The translations under genes and the position numbers were made by a program. 64,000 nucleotides of DNA from Roseovarius pacificus (lineage in GTDB: Bacteria; Pseudomonadota; Alphaproteobacteria; Rhodobacterales; Rhodobacteraceae): positions 210,288 to 274,287 of the forward strand of contig NZ_FRBR01000004.1 of the NCBI RefSeq assembly GCF_900142665.1. The letters are read 5' to 3'. Below are positions 55,959-63,812 of the stretch, in pieces. Position 1 is the stretch's first letter; each line of letters opens with the position of its first letter. Below the pieces are notes generated by a model. That model had not been told where the DNA came from. It saw only the letters and a list, made by a program, of their open reading frames with translations, and made no database searches.

Positions 55959-56842
55959 GGCTCTGTTGCAAACTTTATCACATGACGCAGTTACCCCTCC
56001 ATTGGACACACTTATGCTGCGGCTTTGAAATGCTCTTCGATCAGCGTCATTGCCTCGGTCATGACACATGGCCCGACACCGAAGGCGCGTTCGATCATGC
56101 GTTTTTCGCCAATCGGGTCGCGGGTCAGGTTGAAGGTGCGGCCCTGGCCTTTTCGCAGGGCGCGCATCACCTCGAAACCCTTGATTGTGGCGTAGGCCGT
56201 CCTCATCGTCTTGAAACCCCGGACCGGCTTGATCAGCTGCTTGAGCTTGCCCTGATCGGCCTCGATCACATTATTTAGATACTTGACCTGGCGGTGTTCC
56301 ACGTCCCGCGGACATTTACCCTCTTTCTTCAACTCGCGGATCGCCTGAATGTAGCATCCGGCCTTGTCGGTGTTGATCTTGGACGGTTTCTCCCAATCTT
56401 TACAGGCACGAATGGCCTTGCCCAGAAAGCGTTTCGCGGCTTTGGCATTGCGGGTTGAAGACAGGTAGAAATCGACGGTGTTCCCCAACTTATCGACCGC
56501 CCGGTACAGATACGTCCACTTGCCGCGCACCTTGATGTACGTTTCGTCAACGCGCCAGCTATCCGACATCGGCCGCCGCCACTGCCAGCGCATCCGCCGC
56601 TCCATTTCGGGGGCGTAGCGTTGCACCCAGCGGTAAATGGTCGAATGATCGACACGCACACCGCGCTCCGCCATCATGGTTTCCAGATCACGATAGCTGA
56701 GGCCATACCGACAGTACCAGCGAACAGCCCAAAGCACGACTTCACCAGAGAAATGCCGCCCTTTGAAATCGTTCATAGCTTGATCCTCGCACTGAAAACC
56801 GACCCAAACATGGCAACCCGCATATGTGTTTGCAACAGAGCC
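55959..56842 (-). mobile_element. IS6-family (IS26-like) element, copy 2
   Basis: 884 bp with the same perfect ends GGCTCTGTTGCAAA and TTTGCAACAGAGCC and the same orientation as copy 1. It interrupts a gene on its right. Flanks CGACAGAA and AATCAGAT are not a target duplication. Confidence 0.95.
56012..56776 (-). CDS. IS6-family transposase, copy 2
   Basis: 254 residues, nearly identical to copy 1. It keeps D-D-E (DETYIKV, NTDKAGCY, NNVIEAD) but has Gln instead of His three residues after the catalytic Glu (EADQG). His is what I expect at this site in IS6 proteins, so activity may be reduced. The Pro in YAPEMERR is the usual residue, so copy 1 carries the change at that site. Confidence 0.93.
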   Translation of the reverse strand: MNDFKGRHFSGEVVLWAVRWYCRYGLSYRDLETMMAERGVRVDHSTIYRWVQRYAPEMERRMRWQWRRPMSDSWRVDETYIKVRGKWTYLYRAVDKLGNTVDFYLSSTRNAKAAKRFLGKAIRACKDWEKPSKINTDKAGCYIQAIRELKKEGKCPRDVEHRQVKYLNNVIEADQGKLKQLIKPVRGFKTMRTAYATIKGFEVMRALRKGQGRTFNLTRDPIGEKRMIERAFGVGPCVMTEAMTLIEEHFKAAA

Positions 56843-57109
56843 AATCAGATCGCATTTGGAGCGTTCCTTCTCGGGGATCTCCAGGATGTGAGCACGGCAG
56901 AGGTCGTCTTCCTTGAAGAAGTAAGCACATGTTTCAGTAACGGGTGGTCTGCCGCTGTCTCTACGTAGATGACCCAGATCAACGCCGATGAGGGTCTGGT
57001 CTGGCGCCTGAGATGGGCTGCCGAGCAAGGTGACGAAGGGTTTCCAAGGGATCTCGAGGTTCTTCGGAAGAGGGCGCGGGGTGAGTGTGCAGAGTGTCGG
57101 TTTTGTCAT
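56843..57109 (-). pseudogene. Unknown gene cut by IS6 copy 2
   Basis: The ATG at 57109 follows TTGGAGGCAATT, a good ribosome site nearly identical to that before the AlpA-like gene. 89 codons remain, from MTKPTLCTLTPRPLPKNLE to EKERSKCDLIG, then the IS begins. The product is not recognised. Its 3' end is not elsewhere in the window. Confidence 0.65.
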
Positions 57110-57749
57110 AATTGCCTCCAAGGCTGAAACAAGGGTCTGAAGTTGGCGCGGCGTTGCCCGCTATGTTGAGACGGCCGGTCTCGACCGCTGAAAGGGATTT
57201 GGCTGCGAGGCTCAGCCGCCGGAAATCAGACGCAGCTTGACGTTGCGTCAACATGCGTGGGGCAGCATGGTTTGACCTTTGTACTGAAGGCCGGCGCCGG
57301 GTCGCTTGGAGGGTGCAATTTAAAAGTAGACACGGCAAATTTGGCGCTCAGGTCTGGTTGGCCTGCGTGCTTCGCACAGAGGGCATTCAGCCGACGATTC
57401 GCGGCACAACCAGATAAGACCACGGCCGGAGATTTGGACAGCGCATCAAAACAGGCGGCTGGCAAAAACCGTTGGTCGTACCGCCCGCACCCAAGCATTT
57501 GAAACTCTGCGTGGGAATTTCGGCTCTCATCCGTGTCTCGGCCAAAGCGTGCAACGAAAGCTGTCTCCGGCGTCGCGCCACCCTATTTCCAATCAATTCT
57601 CTGCCTCCGGGGCTCATCATGTTTACGGCGACTTTGGGCACAGGACACCCGTGAAATGAGCTGCGGTGGCGGCGCGAGGGAGACGGTTTCCGGAAGCGGA
57701 ACCGCACCCTGCGCGGCGCCAAACGCAACTTTCGAAAAGGAACTCCCCC
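57110..57749. other. Gene-poor stretch, 640 bp
   Basis: No convincing gene is seen. Short open frames here lack ribosome sites and family likeness. TTTAAAAGTAGACACGG at 57319 resembles the ends of some IS21-type elements, so the stretch may be transposon debris; that is weak. Confidence 0.4.
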
Positions 57750-58199
57750 ATGAATAATCAACTCCCGGTCACGTTCGAGAACATCGAGGGCATCGCTGCA
57801 GAAGCGTTCGCGGATGCGCGCATCTGCGCAACCGCCCTGCGCGAAGATGTTATCCCGAACCTCGCGCGAATGGAGCGCAAAGCGCCGGAACGGCTGATCA
57901 AGGCGATCGAGACGGGACAGATCTTCGAAAATGAAACGCTCGTCGAACTCGACGTTCTCATCAACAAGCTCTCGCGACGGATCGCGGACGGCACGACGCA
58001 AGTCGAACGCGTCGACGATCACGCTTACTGTTTTTCCGAGGATCCGTCTTGGACAGAAACACATCGGACGTGTGTGGCCGAAGATATGTCACGCGCGCTT
58101 ACCGTGCTGTTGAGCTTCCACGCTTCTCTGCAAGCAGTGCATGACCTGATGAATGCGCAGCGCGAGCTCGAGAAGATGCGCCAGCGCACGCAACCGTAA
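57750..58199 (+). CDS. Hypothetical protein, helical, 149 residues
   Basis: ATG at 57750 with AAAAGGAAC upstream. The product is mostly helical and charged: LARMERKAPERLIKAIETGQ, then VLINKLSRRIADG, and a final MNAQRELEKMRQRTQP that could be a coiled coil. There is no signal peptide or known motif. A GC-rich hairpin follows. It looks like an accessory gene with normal coding bias. Confidence 0.65.
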   Translation: MNNQLPVTFENIEGIAAEAFADARICATALREDVIPNLARMERKAPERLIKAIETGQIFENETLVELDVLINKLSRRIADGTTQVERVDDHAYCFSEDPSWTETHRTCVAEDMSRALTVLLSFHASLQAVHDLMNAQRELEKMRQRTQP

Positions 58200-58588
58200 A
58201 AAGATCATGAATGTGGGTGCGCTTTCTCTCTTTTCCCCGAAAAGCGTGAGCGCGCCGGTCGCATAGTTTGATCATTTGCAGCCCGCACTTGAAACCGTGC
58301 GGGCTGCTCAGCGCCAGGAGCGTCTGGCCACGGGTTCGAGCTGGTGTTTACCCAAGCCTCTGCTGAACAAAAGGGCTTGGCGCGTGGGTCGCTCCCCCGT
58401 TCTCGCTCAATGCGGCCGGAGCCTTCAGCCAAGGAATGAACGCGAACGATTGTGAATCCGGCTTCGGAGAAAACATCCTGCGCTTAAGAAAATCGTCCAT
58501 CTGGTTTTGCCGCTCGTCCATTCGATCCGACGTCATTCCCGGGCGCCGAAAGGTCGTCCCTTCAGGAACCCAGGAAAAGGACAATACC
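58200..58588. other. Spacer with a perfect hairpin
   Basis: GCAGCCCGCAC and GTGCGGGCTGC (58278-58307) pair over 11 bp with an eight-base loop, a likely terminator without a T-run. The rest shows no gene; an open frame from 58436 is just the upstream extension of the next gene. Confidence 0.6.
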
Positions 58589-58975
58589 ATGCTACATTCA
58601 ACGAAATCCGCGAGCGCGTCCGAGACTGACTCAAGACTCTCGCTGCTGGACATCGTGATGCAAGCGCTCGAAGTGACTGGACGCATTCCCACCACGCAGC
58701 CCGAGACAGGTTTTTCGGACGCGTTCACGGCAGACAGGATTTCTGATTTCTATGTCGAGGAACTGAACGGTGGTTGGGTTTCGACGCTCCGGTTCCGCGA
58801 CATACCGGAAGGCCTGCCCGACGCGTTGGGGTCGCCGGATATCATGCCGTACCGTGAGCGCCGAGATGCCTTTCTGCACGGCGCTGGCATCCTATGCGAG
58901 ATTGTCACCGGAAGCCGTGAGTTGCCGTTCACGATTGTCGGCGATCACCTCATCGTCGCGGCCTATGGCGCTTGA
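58589..58975 (+). CDS. Hypothetical protein, 128 residues
   Basis: ATG at 58589 behind AAAAGG. It starts with a Ser/Thr-rich segment (STKSASASETDSRLSLLD), then DIVMQALEVTGRIPTT and a globular part with ADRISDFYVEELNGGW. Not recognised. Like the gene before it, it is a single gene with a hairpin after it. Confidence 0.6.
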   Translation: MLHSTKSASASETDSRLSLLDIVMQALEVTGRIPTTQPETGFSDAFTADRISDFYVEELNGGWVSTLRFRDIPEGLPDALGSPDIMPYRERRDAFLHGAGILCEIVTGSRELPFTIVGDHLIVAAYGA

Positions 58976-58999
58976 AGCGGTACGTGAAGGCTTACGCGA

Positions 59000-59023
59000 C
59001 CGGGGCGGTTCAATCCGCCCCGG
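59000..59023 (+). terminator. Hairpin after the 128-residue gene
   Basis: CCGGGGCGG-TTCAAT-CCGCCCCGG is a perfect 9-bp stem with a six-base loop, 24 bp past the stop. No T-run follows, so Rho-independent action is uncertain. Confidence 0.6.
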
Positions 59024-59150
59024 CCCGTTCCGCCGCACTGTTGTCACGTTCCCCGAGGGATCATCGTTCGCGATGCCGGGTCATTGGGCCGGATGGTAGC
59101 CAGCACCTCAGGCGCGGATCAAGCGCGACACCTGCCACCGCGTGACAGCC

Positions 59151-59546
59151 TTACGGATCGACCCGCACGGTATATTGCACACCACCTTGCGGACCCCAGG
59201 TCCAGGAAATAAGAACCGGCGTCTCATTGAAGCGTCCGCGGACCGCAGGCTCTCCGCGTCCGATCGTTGTTTTCTCCAGTTCCGTGATGCGCCCGCGGCG
59301 GGCAATGTCTTCCGTCATCTCGGCGGCCTGGTCAACGGATACGGCCGCGTCCGAGATCCAGCAGGTGCGCGATCCTTCCGAGACCGTCGCGATCGTCTCC
59401 CCGCGAACTTCCTGAACAGCGCCGTTCTGGCCGTCGACCAGGGTCGCGTCGGGGAAACGACGGTCGACCGGTTGCCCCGAGAGCACGACGAAAAGCACCC
59501 CCCATGGCCAGCCCCTTACGGAAAATGTTGATATGAGCGCTTCCAT
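59151..59546 (-). CDS. Hypothetical secreted or anchored protein, 131 residues
   Basis: The ATG at 59546 has GGGGG four bases upstream. A short hydrophobic N-terminus (GWPWGVLFVVLSG) could be a signal or anchor. The rest has a small beta-rich look with TWGPQGGVQYTVRVDP at the end. No family recognised; the coding call is moderate. Confidence 0.5.
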   Translation of the reverse strand: MEALISTFSVRGWPWGVLFVVLSGQPVDRRFPDATLVDGQNGAVQEVRGETIATVSEGSRTCWISDAAVSVDQAAEMTEDIARRGRITELEKTTIGRGEPAVRGRFNETPVLISWTWGPQGGVQYTVRVDP

Positions 59547-59679
59547 TTACCCCCGGAAGGGCCAGCATTGCTTTTAAAACAAGGTTCTTATGGAAACTCT
59601 GAGGGAGAACGCAAATGTGCTAAGTCTCGAAAATATCTTCGAGAGGGCTCCGAGCGGCTCGCTGCGAGTATCTCCGACA

Positions 59680-59775
59680 TTCACTTGAGCTTGGACAGAA
59701 TCATTTACTTGAAAGCGGACCGTGATGTTTACTTGATGATGGACAGTCCTATATACTTCTAATTGGACGCATGTA
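59680..59775 (+). repeat. Four 24-bp direct repeats before the AbiEi-Fic gene
   Basis: ACTTGA occurs at 59683, 59707 and 59731, and ACTTCT at 59755, exactly 24 bp apart. Each is followed two bases later by a sequence ending GGAC (TTGGAC, GCGGAC, ATGGAC, TTGGAC). The array ends about 16 bp before the start codon and must cover the promoter. It is most likely an operator for the gene's own N-terminal DNA-binding domain. Confidence 0.8.
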
Positions 59776-59791
59776 ATGGATCGGGAGGGTT

Positions 59792-61309
59792 ATGGTAGAC
59801 AAACGGAAGATCTTGGCTGACGCGATGGAAGCCCTGCACACCTTGCAGAAGCAAGGACATCTTGTTGTTCGTAGCGGCGAGATCGACCCGGTGCGGATCA
59901 AGGCGCTAAGGAAGGCGGGCTATCTTCAGCCCATCATGAAGGGCTGGTATCATCTGTCGGACCCCAGTTCGCGTCCTGGTGACACGACGCCGTGGACGAT
60001 GAGCTACTGGTCATTTGTCCAGAGATACTGCGAGCATCGTTTCGGCATCGACTGGGTTCTCAGTCCTGAGATTTGCCTTAGCCTGCATACTGGATCTCAG
60101 GTGCCGGCTACCCAGGTGGTGGTGCATGCCCCCAAGGGAGGCAACAATACTGTCGAACTCCCAGGCAAGCGGTCGCTCTTCGATCTGAGGGTCAGGGAGC
60201 TTCCTGAGCAGGAAAGGAGGATGCAGCTGCCGAACGGGCTGAGGGTCTACACTCCGGAGGCCACGCTGATCCATATGGCAGAGAATTGCTATCATACGCA
60301 GGCTATGTCAGTGGCAGCACTGATGGGCAGCTACCGAAATGTCGATGTCCTGTTGCGCGCGGTGGTGGGCGGGGCGCACAGGCGCCCGGGTAACCGCCTG
60401 GTTGGCGCGTTCAAGCACTTGGGAATGGACGATCACGCCAAGCGCCTGGCCGATGGCATGCGCCGCGCAGATATGGATCTAAGGAATGAAAACCCCTTTG
60501 AGGGGGAAGGCATTGCTGTTGTTGCTGGTGCGGCCCCGATCTCTAACATGTTGCGAGCGATATGGCAGAGGGACCGACAAGTGATCATTGACCTGCTACC
60601 GGCCCCCGAGGGACCTGTCGAAGTCGACGAGGTGCTGGGACAGATTGACGATGTCTACACCCATGATGCCTGGAACTCGCTCTCGATCGAAGGTTATCGG
60701 GTCTCCGAAGAGCTGATCGAGAAGATTCGCAGTGGTAGCTGGGACCCGGAGGCCGACAAGTCTGACGCAACCTCTCGTGATGCTATGGCAGCAAAGGGTT
60801 ACTGGAATGTTTTCCAGTCTGCCCGCGAGGTGGTGAAAACATCCATCGAGCGAGGTGAGCCGGTCTCGGTGCGAGACAATCTAAGCGATTGGTATCAGGA
60901 CCTCTTCGAGCCCTCGATCGACGCAGGCATCCTAACGCGAGGCCAACTGATAGGATATCGCAATCACCCGGTATTTATTCGCACAGCCAATCATGTGCCC
61001 CCGGCGAGCGAAAAGCTTATGGATGCGATGGAGACCTACTTCGACCTTCTTGACGAGGAGGAGCATTCCGGAGTGCGCGCGGTGCTTGGTCACTGGCTTT
61101 TGGGCTACATCCACCCTTATCCCGACGGAAACGGGCGCCTCGCTCGTTTCGTAATGAACGCGGTGCTCGCGAGTTCGGGCTATCCATGGGCTGTGATCCG
61201 GCTCGATCAGCGGAGGCGCTACATGCAGGCTCTCGACGCCGCGAGTTTTGGAGGCGACATCGCTCCCTTCGCGAAGCTGATAAGTGAGCATCTTGGCAAC
61301 AAGCCCTGA
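59792..61309 (+). CDS. AbiEi-like domain fused to a class II Fic domain
   Basis: 505 residues behind GGGAGGG. The first 150 or so residues (ALHTLQKQGHLVVRSGEIDP, KALRKAGYLQPIMKGWYHLS) look like an AbiEi-type antitoxin/winged-helix domain. The C-terminal part is a Fic domain with the complete motif HPYPDGNGRLAR (His441 to Arg452). A class II inhibitory motif, S296-x3-E300-G301, precedes the core. Fic proteins transfer AMP or related groups to targets and are held off by that Glu. The fusion couples an AbiEi-like regulator and a Fic effector. Next genes are hipBA. Confidence 0.85.
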   Translation: MVDKRKILADAMEALHTLQKQGHLVVRSGEIDPVRIKALRKAGYLQPIMKGWYHLSDPSSRPGDTTPWTMSYWSFVQRYCEHRFGIDWVLSPEICLSLHTGSQVPATQVVVHAPKGGNNTVELPGKRSLFDLRVRELPEQERRMQLPNGLRVYTPEATLIHMAENCYHTQAMSVAALMGSYRNVDVLLRAVVGGAHRRPGNRLVGAFKHLGMDDHAKRLADGMRRADMDLRNENPFEGEGIAVVAGAAPISNMLRAIWQRDRQVIIDLLPAPEGPVEVDEVLGQIDDVYTHDAWNSLSIEGYRVSEELIEKIRSGSWDPEADKSDATSRDAMAAKGYWNVFQSAREVVKTSIERGEPVSVRDNLSDWYQDLFEPSIDAGILTRGQLIGYRNHPVFIRTANHVPPASEKLMDAMETYFDLLDEEEHSGVRAVLGHWLLGYIHPYPDGNGRLARFVMNAVLASSGYPWAVIRLDQRRRYMQALDAASFGGDIAPFAKLISEHLGNKP

Positions 61310-61483
61310 CAGAAAGGCTATGACTCGAAGCGTATCGGCGCGCCACCACGCTGAGAGCCTTGCACCACAGCAGGGAATGGTGGACGCCATCAACATTTAC
61401 TGTCAGGAGCTTGGCCGCCATGGCGGTCTTCAGTGACCGCCCATCCGCGAACGATCCGGTTGCGACGCCGATACAGGCAATAA

Positions 61484-61595
61484 TGAACCGCGCCGGGTTT
61501 GCCGGAGGCTCCAACTCCTGAGTAGGATGGAGCATCATGAGCAAGACAACGAACAAGTATTCCCCGGAAGTGCGCGAGCGTGCGGTTCGATCCCC
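61484..61595 (+). mobile_element. IS3-family left end with start of orfA
   Basis: TGAACCGCGCCGGGTTTGCC is a typical IS3-group terminal repeat. An ATG at 61537 opens MSKTTNKYSPEVRERAVR, the usual orfA beginning, but likeness stops after 18 codons. The rest of the element is absent. Confidence 0.75.
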
Positions 61596-61991
61596 AGCCG
61601 TTCACTTTAGAGTGGCCTCGGTAAGAACAACACTGGAGCGCTCATCAAAACTATAATACCGGGCAAGGTTTAAGCTCATTGCTCGGAGCTTGTCTCCGCG
61701 CGAAGATATTTTCGTGAGCGCGGAATGGGCCGAAAATCCAAGAACACAAGATATAGAGATGTCGGCGGGGACCCTTGTCTCCCGCCGGCACACGGCGATC
61801 TCCAGGTGAATGCGTGCCGGACGCCAGGATGACTACCCAGCGAACGGGGGTGATGGGAACACGGCCGATCAGAAGCTCTTCTGCAAGACCTGCCGGAAAT
61901 CCGCAGGCAAGCCACCACGCCGAACCGGAGCTGTCTTGGTATTCCCGGTAGGGTCATTTTTGACACTTCAAGTCGCCATTTAATGCATAAA

Positions 61992-62007
61992 GTATCTATT
62001 TTGATAC
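61992..62007. promoter_or_regulatory. Inverted-repeat operator of hipBA
   Basis: GTATC-TATTTT-GATAC is a perfect inverted repeat 69 bp before the hipB start, in an AT-rich promoter region with TTGACA at 61960. HipB proteins are known to bind TATCC-N8-GGATA type sites, so a related autoregulatory operator is likely. Confidence 0.7.
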
Positions 62008-62076
62008 CTTGTGTTGAGTTATTTGCCGATTTGCAATATCTTCTTGGACAAGATTTGCAGTGCGCTGAGGATGCTA

Positions 62077-62397
62077 ATGGAGACATTACCGGGGTTCCTG
62101 ACCCCCGAAGACATCAAGGAGAAGATGCGCGATGCGGTGCGCAAGCGGCGCATCGGCATGGGCTTCACGCAAGAGGAGCTGGCCGCGCGCGCCGGGATCT
62201 CGCTCGCCACCATGAGGCGGTTCGAGAAGAGAGGTGACGGCACCCTTTCGACCGTGTTGGCGCTGGCCGAGACGCTCGACGCGCTGGATGGTTTCAGGAG
62301 CCTCTTCCCACCGGTCGAGGCGCGCACGCTTGATGAGCTCGAGCGGCAGAAGTCCGAGAAAATTCCACAACGCGTGCGCAAGGGGAAGATCTCGTGA
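62077..62397 (+). CDS. hipB: HipB-like antitoxin, XRE family
   Basis: 106 residues from the ATG at 62077, which has GAGG six bases upstream; an ATG at 62071 is possible. The helix-turn-helix is clear: FTQEELAARAGISLATMRRF. The C-terminus is charged (ERQKSEKIPQRVRKGK). It pairs with the overlapping hipA gene, neutralises the toxin and represses the operon in known systems. Confidence 0.88.
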   Translation: METLPGFLTPEDIKEKMRDAVRKRRIGMGFTQEELAARAGISLATMRRFEKRGDGTLSTVLALAETLDALDGFRSLFPPVEARTLDELERQKSEKIPQRVRKGKIS

Positions 62398-63632
62398 TCG
62401 ACCGCCTCTATGTCACCATTGATTTCGGCGCTGGCGCCAACGAGCGCCCGGTCGGGCAGATGGGCTGGGACGGCCGCGCGCGCCACGCCGTGCTGGAATG
62501 GGATCGCACCTTCGCGGCCGCGCCGCTGCCGATCTCCCCGGTCCACATCAAATCCCAGGCCGGACTCCTGCGTCCCACGAGTCGCGCCTTCGGCGACTTG
62601 CCTGCGGTGTTTGGCGACAGCTTACCCGACGGCTGGGGTAAGCTGTTGGTCGACCGCGAACTGCAGGCGCGCGGCGTGCGACTGGACGAAATCACCGACA
62701 TGGACCGGCTCGCCATGGTCGGCACCGCCGGCATGGGCGCGCTGGCCTACCGACCGGCTCAGGATCCCAACCCGGAGGGTGATTTCGATCTTGACTGGTT
62801 CGAACGGCTGGTGCCCGAGGTTGATGGCGGCGCCACGGCCGGGGAACTGGAGCGGTTGCGCGCGGTGGCGGGCGGCTCCCAGGGCGCGCGGCCGAAGTTC
62901 GTGGCCCAGCTGGCGGCGGACGGTGCGCGGCTGCGCGATCACCGCGCGGCGCTGGAGAAGGGCTGGCGCCATGTCCTGGTGAAGCGGCGCGCGCTGCAAG
63001 ACCCGGTAGGCACTGTCGAGGTCGAGGCGGCCTATGCCATGATGGCGCGGGCGGCCGGGATCGAGATGAGCTGGACGGGCGTGCTGCACGCGACCTCCGG
63101 CGAGCCCTTCTTTGCCACGGAGAGGTTCGACCGACCCGACGGCGGGCGGCTCCACATGCAGACAGTCGCCGCACTGTTCGCGGTCGACTTCCGCGAAGCC
63201 TATCTGGACTACAAAGAGCTGCTGCGCCTCACCCGCTTCATGACCCGCGACGCGCGCGCCGCCGAGCAGATCTATCGCCGGATGGTCTTCAACGCGCGAA
63301 CCCACAACCGCGACGATCACCTAAAAAACCACGCCTTCCTGATGGACGCTGCCGGCAGTTGGCGGCTGGCTCCGGCCTATGATGTGACCTACAGCTCCGG
63401 ACCCGGCGGCGAACACACGCTCACCATCGCCGACGAGGGTCGGAGGCCGGGCCGCGAGTCCTTCGCCGCAGTGGCGCGGGAGAGCGGGATCTCCGCGCGG
63501 CGAGCGGCCGAGATCGTCGACGAGGTGGATGGCGCCGCCGCGGACTGGTTGGAGTATGCCGACGCCACCGGCGTGCCCCCGCAGCTTCGCCGGGAAATTA
63601 GTGAACAGATGGAGCGCGCGGCGGGCTGGTGA
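62394..63632 (+). CDS. hipA: HipA-like serine/threonine kinase toxin
   Basis: 412 residues from a GTG at 62394 that overlaps the hipB stop. HipA features: GQMGWDGR and FGDLPAVFGDSLPDGWGKLL in the N-terminal part, a Gly-rich loop GGSQGARPKF, the catalytic loop HNRDDHLKNH (Asp307, Lys311, Asn312), and APAYDVTYS as the metal-binding DFG equivalent. E. coli HipA phosphorylates GltX; the target here is unknown. The catalytic residues are intact. Confidence 0.92.
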   Translation: MIDRLYVTIDFGAGANERPVGQMGWDGRARHAVLEWDRTFAAAPLPISPVHIKSQAGLLRPTSRAFGDLPAVFGDSLPDGWGKLLVDRELQARGVRLDEITDMDRLAMVGTAGMGALAYRPAQDPNPEGDFDLDWFERLVPEVDGGATAGELERLRAVAGGSQGARPKFVAQLAADGARLRDHRAALEKGWRHVLVKRRALQDPVGTVEVEAAYAMMARAAGIEMSWTGVLHATSGEPFFATERFDRPDGGRLHMQTVAALFAVDFREAYLDYKELLRLTRFMTRDARAAEQIYRRMVFNARTHNRDDHLKNHAFLMDAAGSWRLAPAYDVTYSSGPGGEHTLTIADEGRRPGRESFAAVARESGISARRAAEIVDEVDGAAADWLEYADATGVPPQLRREISEQMERAAGW

Positions 63633-63812
63633 CCGCTCGGCCCAGAGGCTCAAGGTCGGCACGGCGAAGATCTGCTCGCCGAATTGGACGAACCTTGTCG
63701 CCGTCATAATGCTGCGGATGGCCGTCGAGATCTTTATGTTTTCCGCAGCATGTAATCGGACCCAGTGGCAGGGGAAAATCCCAGAAAAAGAATCCGGAAA
63801 TTGCCAACTCCC
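63633..63812. other. Spacer between hipA and the IS66 end
   Basis: 180 bp without a recognised gene. The IS66 end starts at GTAAGCG (63813). Short open frames on both strands are not supported by ribosome sites. Confidence 0.5.

Larger units (their letters stand above)
37926..56842. mobile_element. Segment bracketed by two directly oriented IS6-family copies
   Basis: Two 884-bp elements with the same orientation and starts 18,033 bp apart enclose recombinase and IS481 remnants plus two complete transport/hydrolysis operons. IS6-family elements are known to move such segments as translocatable units made of one IS plus the interval. No matching target duplications are seen at the outer ends, so movement as one block is an inference. 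Confidence 0.6.
61310..62076. other. Transposon debris between fic and hipB
   Basis: 61315-61480 on the minus strand has broken likeness to an IS3-type orfB (RRNRIVRGWAVTEDR, then stops); confidence in that is low. An IS3-type left end lies at 61484-61595. 61600-61950 shows no gene I recognise. The last 120 bp are AT-rich and hold the hipBA promoter and operator. Confidence 0.5.

Noticed and set aside
37918..56850. Target-site duplications around the IS6 copies or the whole segment
   Set aside because: The eight flanking bases were compared in all combinations (ACATGACG, CGAGAAAG, CGACAGAA, AATCAGAT) and none match.
57226..57502. Short open frames on both strands
   Set aside because: No ribosome sites, no recognisable domains, and they overlap each other; probably chance frames in debris.
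59680..59775. CRISPR array reading of the 24-bp repeats
   Set aside because: Units are contiguous without spacers and only partly conserved; no cas genes nearby. An operator array fits better.
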